Assembly (NCBI GenBank): GCA_006226775.1
Contig: SBGD01000021.1
Location: 1-64,000 of the forward strand
Length of the DNA: 64,000 bases
Source: Paracoccaceae bacterium
Lineage (GTDB): Bacteria; Pseudomonadota; Alphaproteobacteria; Rhodobacterales; Rhodobacteraceae
Direction: 5' to 3'
Shown: in pieces, positions 62,811 to 64,000 of the stretch
Numbering within the stretch: the first letter of the stretch is position 1
Layout: each line of letters opens with the position of its first letter
The notes under the pieces: model-generated
Database searches by the model: none
Told to the model about the DNA's origin: nothing
What the model saw: only the letters and a program-made list of their open reading frames with translations
Position numbers and translations under genes: made by a program

Positions 62811-63647
62811 ATGCGCCTGAGAGGACGTCGCAGCAGCCGCAATATCGAGGATCGTCGCCGGTCGGGCGGCATGAGGGCCGGGGGGATCGGCGGGGTCGGC
62901 CTGCTGGTGGTGCTGGCGGTGGGCTATTTCACCGGCATCGACGTCACGCCGCTCCTGGAGCAGGCCACCGGCGGACAGGGCAGCGCGACGCGCGAGATCT
63001 CGGCGGAAGAACAGCAGGCGGCGGAGTTCACCTCGCGCGTGCTGGCCACCACCGAGGATGTCTGGACGCGGGTCTTCCCCGAGCAGATCGGCCGTGACTA
63101 CGCGCCGCCGGTGCTGGTGCTCTATTCCGGCGTGACGCAATCGCCCTGCGGCGGGGCGAGCGGCGCCACCGGGCCGTTCTATTGCCCGGCGGACGAGAAG
63201 GCCTATCTCGACACCGCCTTCTTCGCCACCCTGTCGCGGCAATTGGGCGCCAAGGGCGATTTCGCCGCCGCCTACGTGATTGCCCACGAGGTGGCGCATC
63301 ACGTCCAGAACGAGCTTGGCATCCTGCCGCAGGTCAACGCCCGCCGCCAGCAGGTCAGCCGGACCGAGGCCAATGCGCTGACCGTAAGGCTCGAGTTGCA
63401 GGCCGATTGCCTCTCGGGGGTCTGGGCGCGCTCGGTCGAGGGGCTGCTGGAGCCCGGCGACCTGGAAGAGGCGCTGAATGCCGCGCGCCGGATCGGCGAC
63501 GACTACCTGCAGAAGCGCGCCGGCAAGGTGCCGCAGCCGCATACCTTCACCCATGGCACCTCCGAACAGCGCTCGGGCTGGTTTGCCAGGGGCTATCGCA
63601 GCGGCGAGGTGGGCGATTGCGACACCTTTTCCGCCGCGCGCCTGTAG
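62811..63647 (+). CDS. YpfJ-type neutral zinc metallopeptidase
   Basis: Protein of 278 aa. Short basic cytoplasmic N-terminus, one membrane helix (about residues 24-41), then a periplasmic zinc peptidase domain with HEVAHHVQNELG (about 159-170), and the earlier VLYSGVTQSPCGGASGATGPFYCP with two Cys. The third ligand region is ELQADCLSG. Length and layout match the neutral zinc metallopeptidase (DUF2342-like/YpfJ) family; substrates unknown. Confidence 0.88.
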   Translation: MRLRGRRSSRNIEDRRRSGGMRAGGIGGVGLLVVLAVGYFTGIDVTPLLEQATGGQGSATREISAEEQQAAEFTSRVLATTEDVWTRVFPEQIGRDYAPPVLVLYSGVTQSPCGGASGATGPFYCPADEKAYLDTAFFATLSRQLGAKGDFAAAYVIAHEVAHHVQNELGILPQVNARRQQVSRTEANALTVRLELQADCLSGVWARSVEGLLEPGDLEEALNAARRIGDDYLQKRAGKVPQPHTFTHGTSEQRSGWFARGYRSGEVGDCDTFSAARL

Positions 63648-63715
63648 CGCCGGAAAGCATCGCCGCCTGACGCGGTCGCCTTGCGCGCGGCCGGGGCCGC
63701 CTCAACCGGCAGGCG

Positions 63716-64000
63716 TCACAGCGCGCGCAGCTCCGCCATCTCGACCACGCGGCCCTCGGCGGCCGAGATCTGCGCGGCCATGCCCATCAGCACCGCCGCC
63801 TCGCCATCCGCCAGCGTCACCTCGACCCGGCCCTGCCCGGCGCGCACCAGGTCGAGGAACCGTTGATGCTGGTAATAGGTCGCGCCGTTGTGATCGCCCG
63901 CGGCGAGCAACGCCGGGTCCACCGGGATCGCCTGCACCTTCGGCCCTTGTGGCGCGCGCGGGCTGAGGATCAGCCGCGGGTCCGGCGGCGCGCCGAGGTG
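63716..64000 (-). CDS. Gfo/Idh/MocA-family oxidoreductase (partial, C-terminal end)
   Basis: The gene enters from the right edge and ends at 63716. The visible 94 residues read ...PRLILSPRAPQGPKVQAIPV, then GDHNGATYYQHQRFLDLVRA, and VTLADGEAAVLMGMAAQ near the end, a typical C-terminus of the family (NAD(P)-dependent sugar or inositol-type dehydrogenases). The frame has no stop up to base 64000. Substrate cannot be told. Confidence 0.8.
   Translation of the reverse strand, partial: HLGAPPDPRLILSPRAPQGPKVQAIPVDPALLAAGDHNGATYYQHQRFLDLVRAGQGRVEVTLADGEAAVLMGMAAQISAAEGRVVEMAELRAL

Overview
The window looks like a chromosomal segment of a high-GC alphaproteobacterium of the Rhodobacteraceae/Roseobacter group. 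The support is the gene content and order (tolA-tolR-tolQ-ybgC, ruvCAB, DUF484-xerC, purEK, lgt-midA-pgeF, serB/serC-serA, phosphatidylcholine synthase, DUF1127, DUF1150, Hint and YpfJ-type proteins), the strong GC bias, and the short palindromic repeats scattered between genes. I see no rRNA, tRNA, CRISPR array or insertion sequence, so the species cannot be fixed from this alone.

Layout. 1-2.4 kb: tolA (cut by the window edge), tolR, tolQ and ybgC on the minus strand. 2.5-6.8 kb: a rhamnosyl-transferase-like protein, an unknown protein, a Gmad2-LysM protein, prmA, a small membrane protein and a DUF1127 protein. 7-13.6 kb: ruvC-ruvA-ruvB, priA, DUF484-xerC. 13.9-16.3 kb: an eroded catabolic island with an intact-looking DUF3237 gene next to broken SDR, tautomerase, amidohydrolase and TRAP-transporter genes. 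16.5-20.7 kb: phosphatidylcholine synthase, a secreted esterase coupled to an orphan phnM, and purEK. 20.8-22.1 kb: a 72-bp tandem repeat array, DUF465, Hsp20 and DUF1150. 22.2-27.9 kb: glutamate dehydrogenase, a sulfate-activation enzyme (Sat-CysC) in frame with an N-terminal winged-helix domain, and trxB divergent from an Lrp regulator. 28-32.7 kb: a Hint protein, a 45-residue basic protein, pgeF, midA, lgt and ubiK. 32.7-37.6 kb: serine biosynthesis (serB divergent from serC-serA, with a probable serC leader RNA) and a phosphatase. 37.7-46.8 kb: a saccharopine dehydrogenase pair, a histidine phosphatase, a stand-alone formate dehydrogenase, a BglII-like endonuclease with an MT-A70 methyltransferase, and an M20 amidohydrolase. 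46.8-50.7 kb: a three-gene signalling operon with an ethylene-receptor-like membrane sensor. 51-60.9 kb: an acyl-CoA synthetase, a complete branched-chain-type ABC importer, a duplicated-domain protein and a PaaK-like ligase. 60.9-64 kb: a pseudo-caspase with peptidoglycan-binding domains, a YpfJ zinc metallopeptidase and the C-terminus of a Gfo/Idh/MocA oxidoreductase.

The most unusual items are: (1) the winged helix-Sat-CysC fusion with a perfect 20-bp palindrome just upstream of its start, which suggests a sulfate-activating enzyme that controls its own gene; (2) the ethylene-receptor-like HWE kinase that keeps the copper-ligand motif but has Asn in place of the phospho-accepting His, plus a C-terminal Cys cluster, in an operon with a hybrid kinase and a response regulator; (3) the five-copy double-hairpin array in front of purEK, with a dispersed copy at 29.6 kb; (4) the BglII-like/MT-A70 restriction-modification pair separated by a 24-bp repeat array. 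All functional statements come from reading the sequence; no database search was run.
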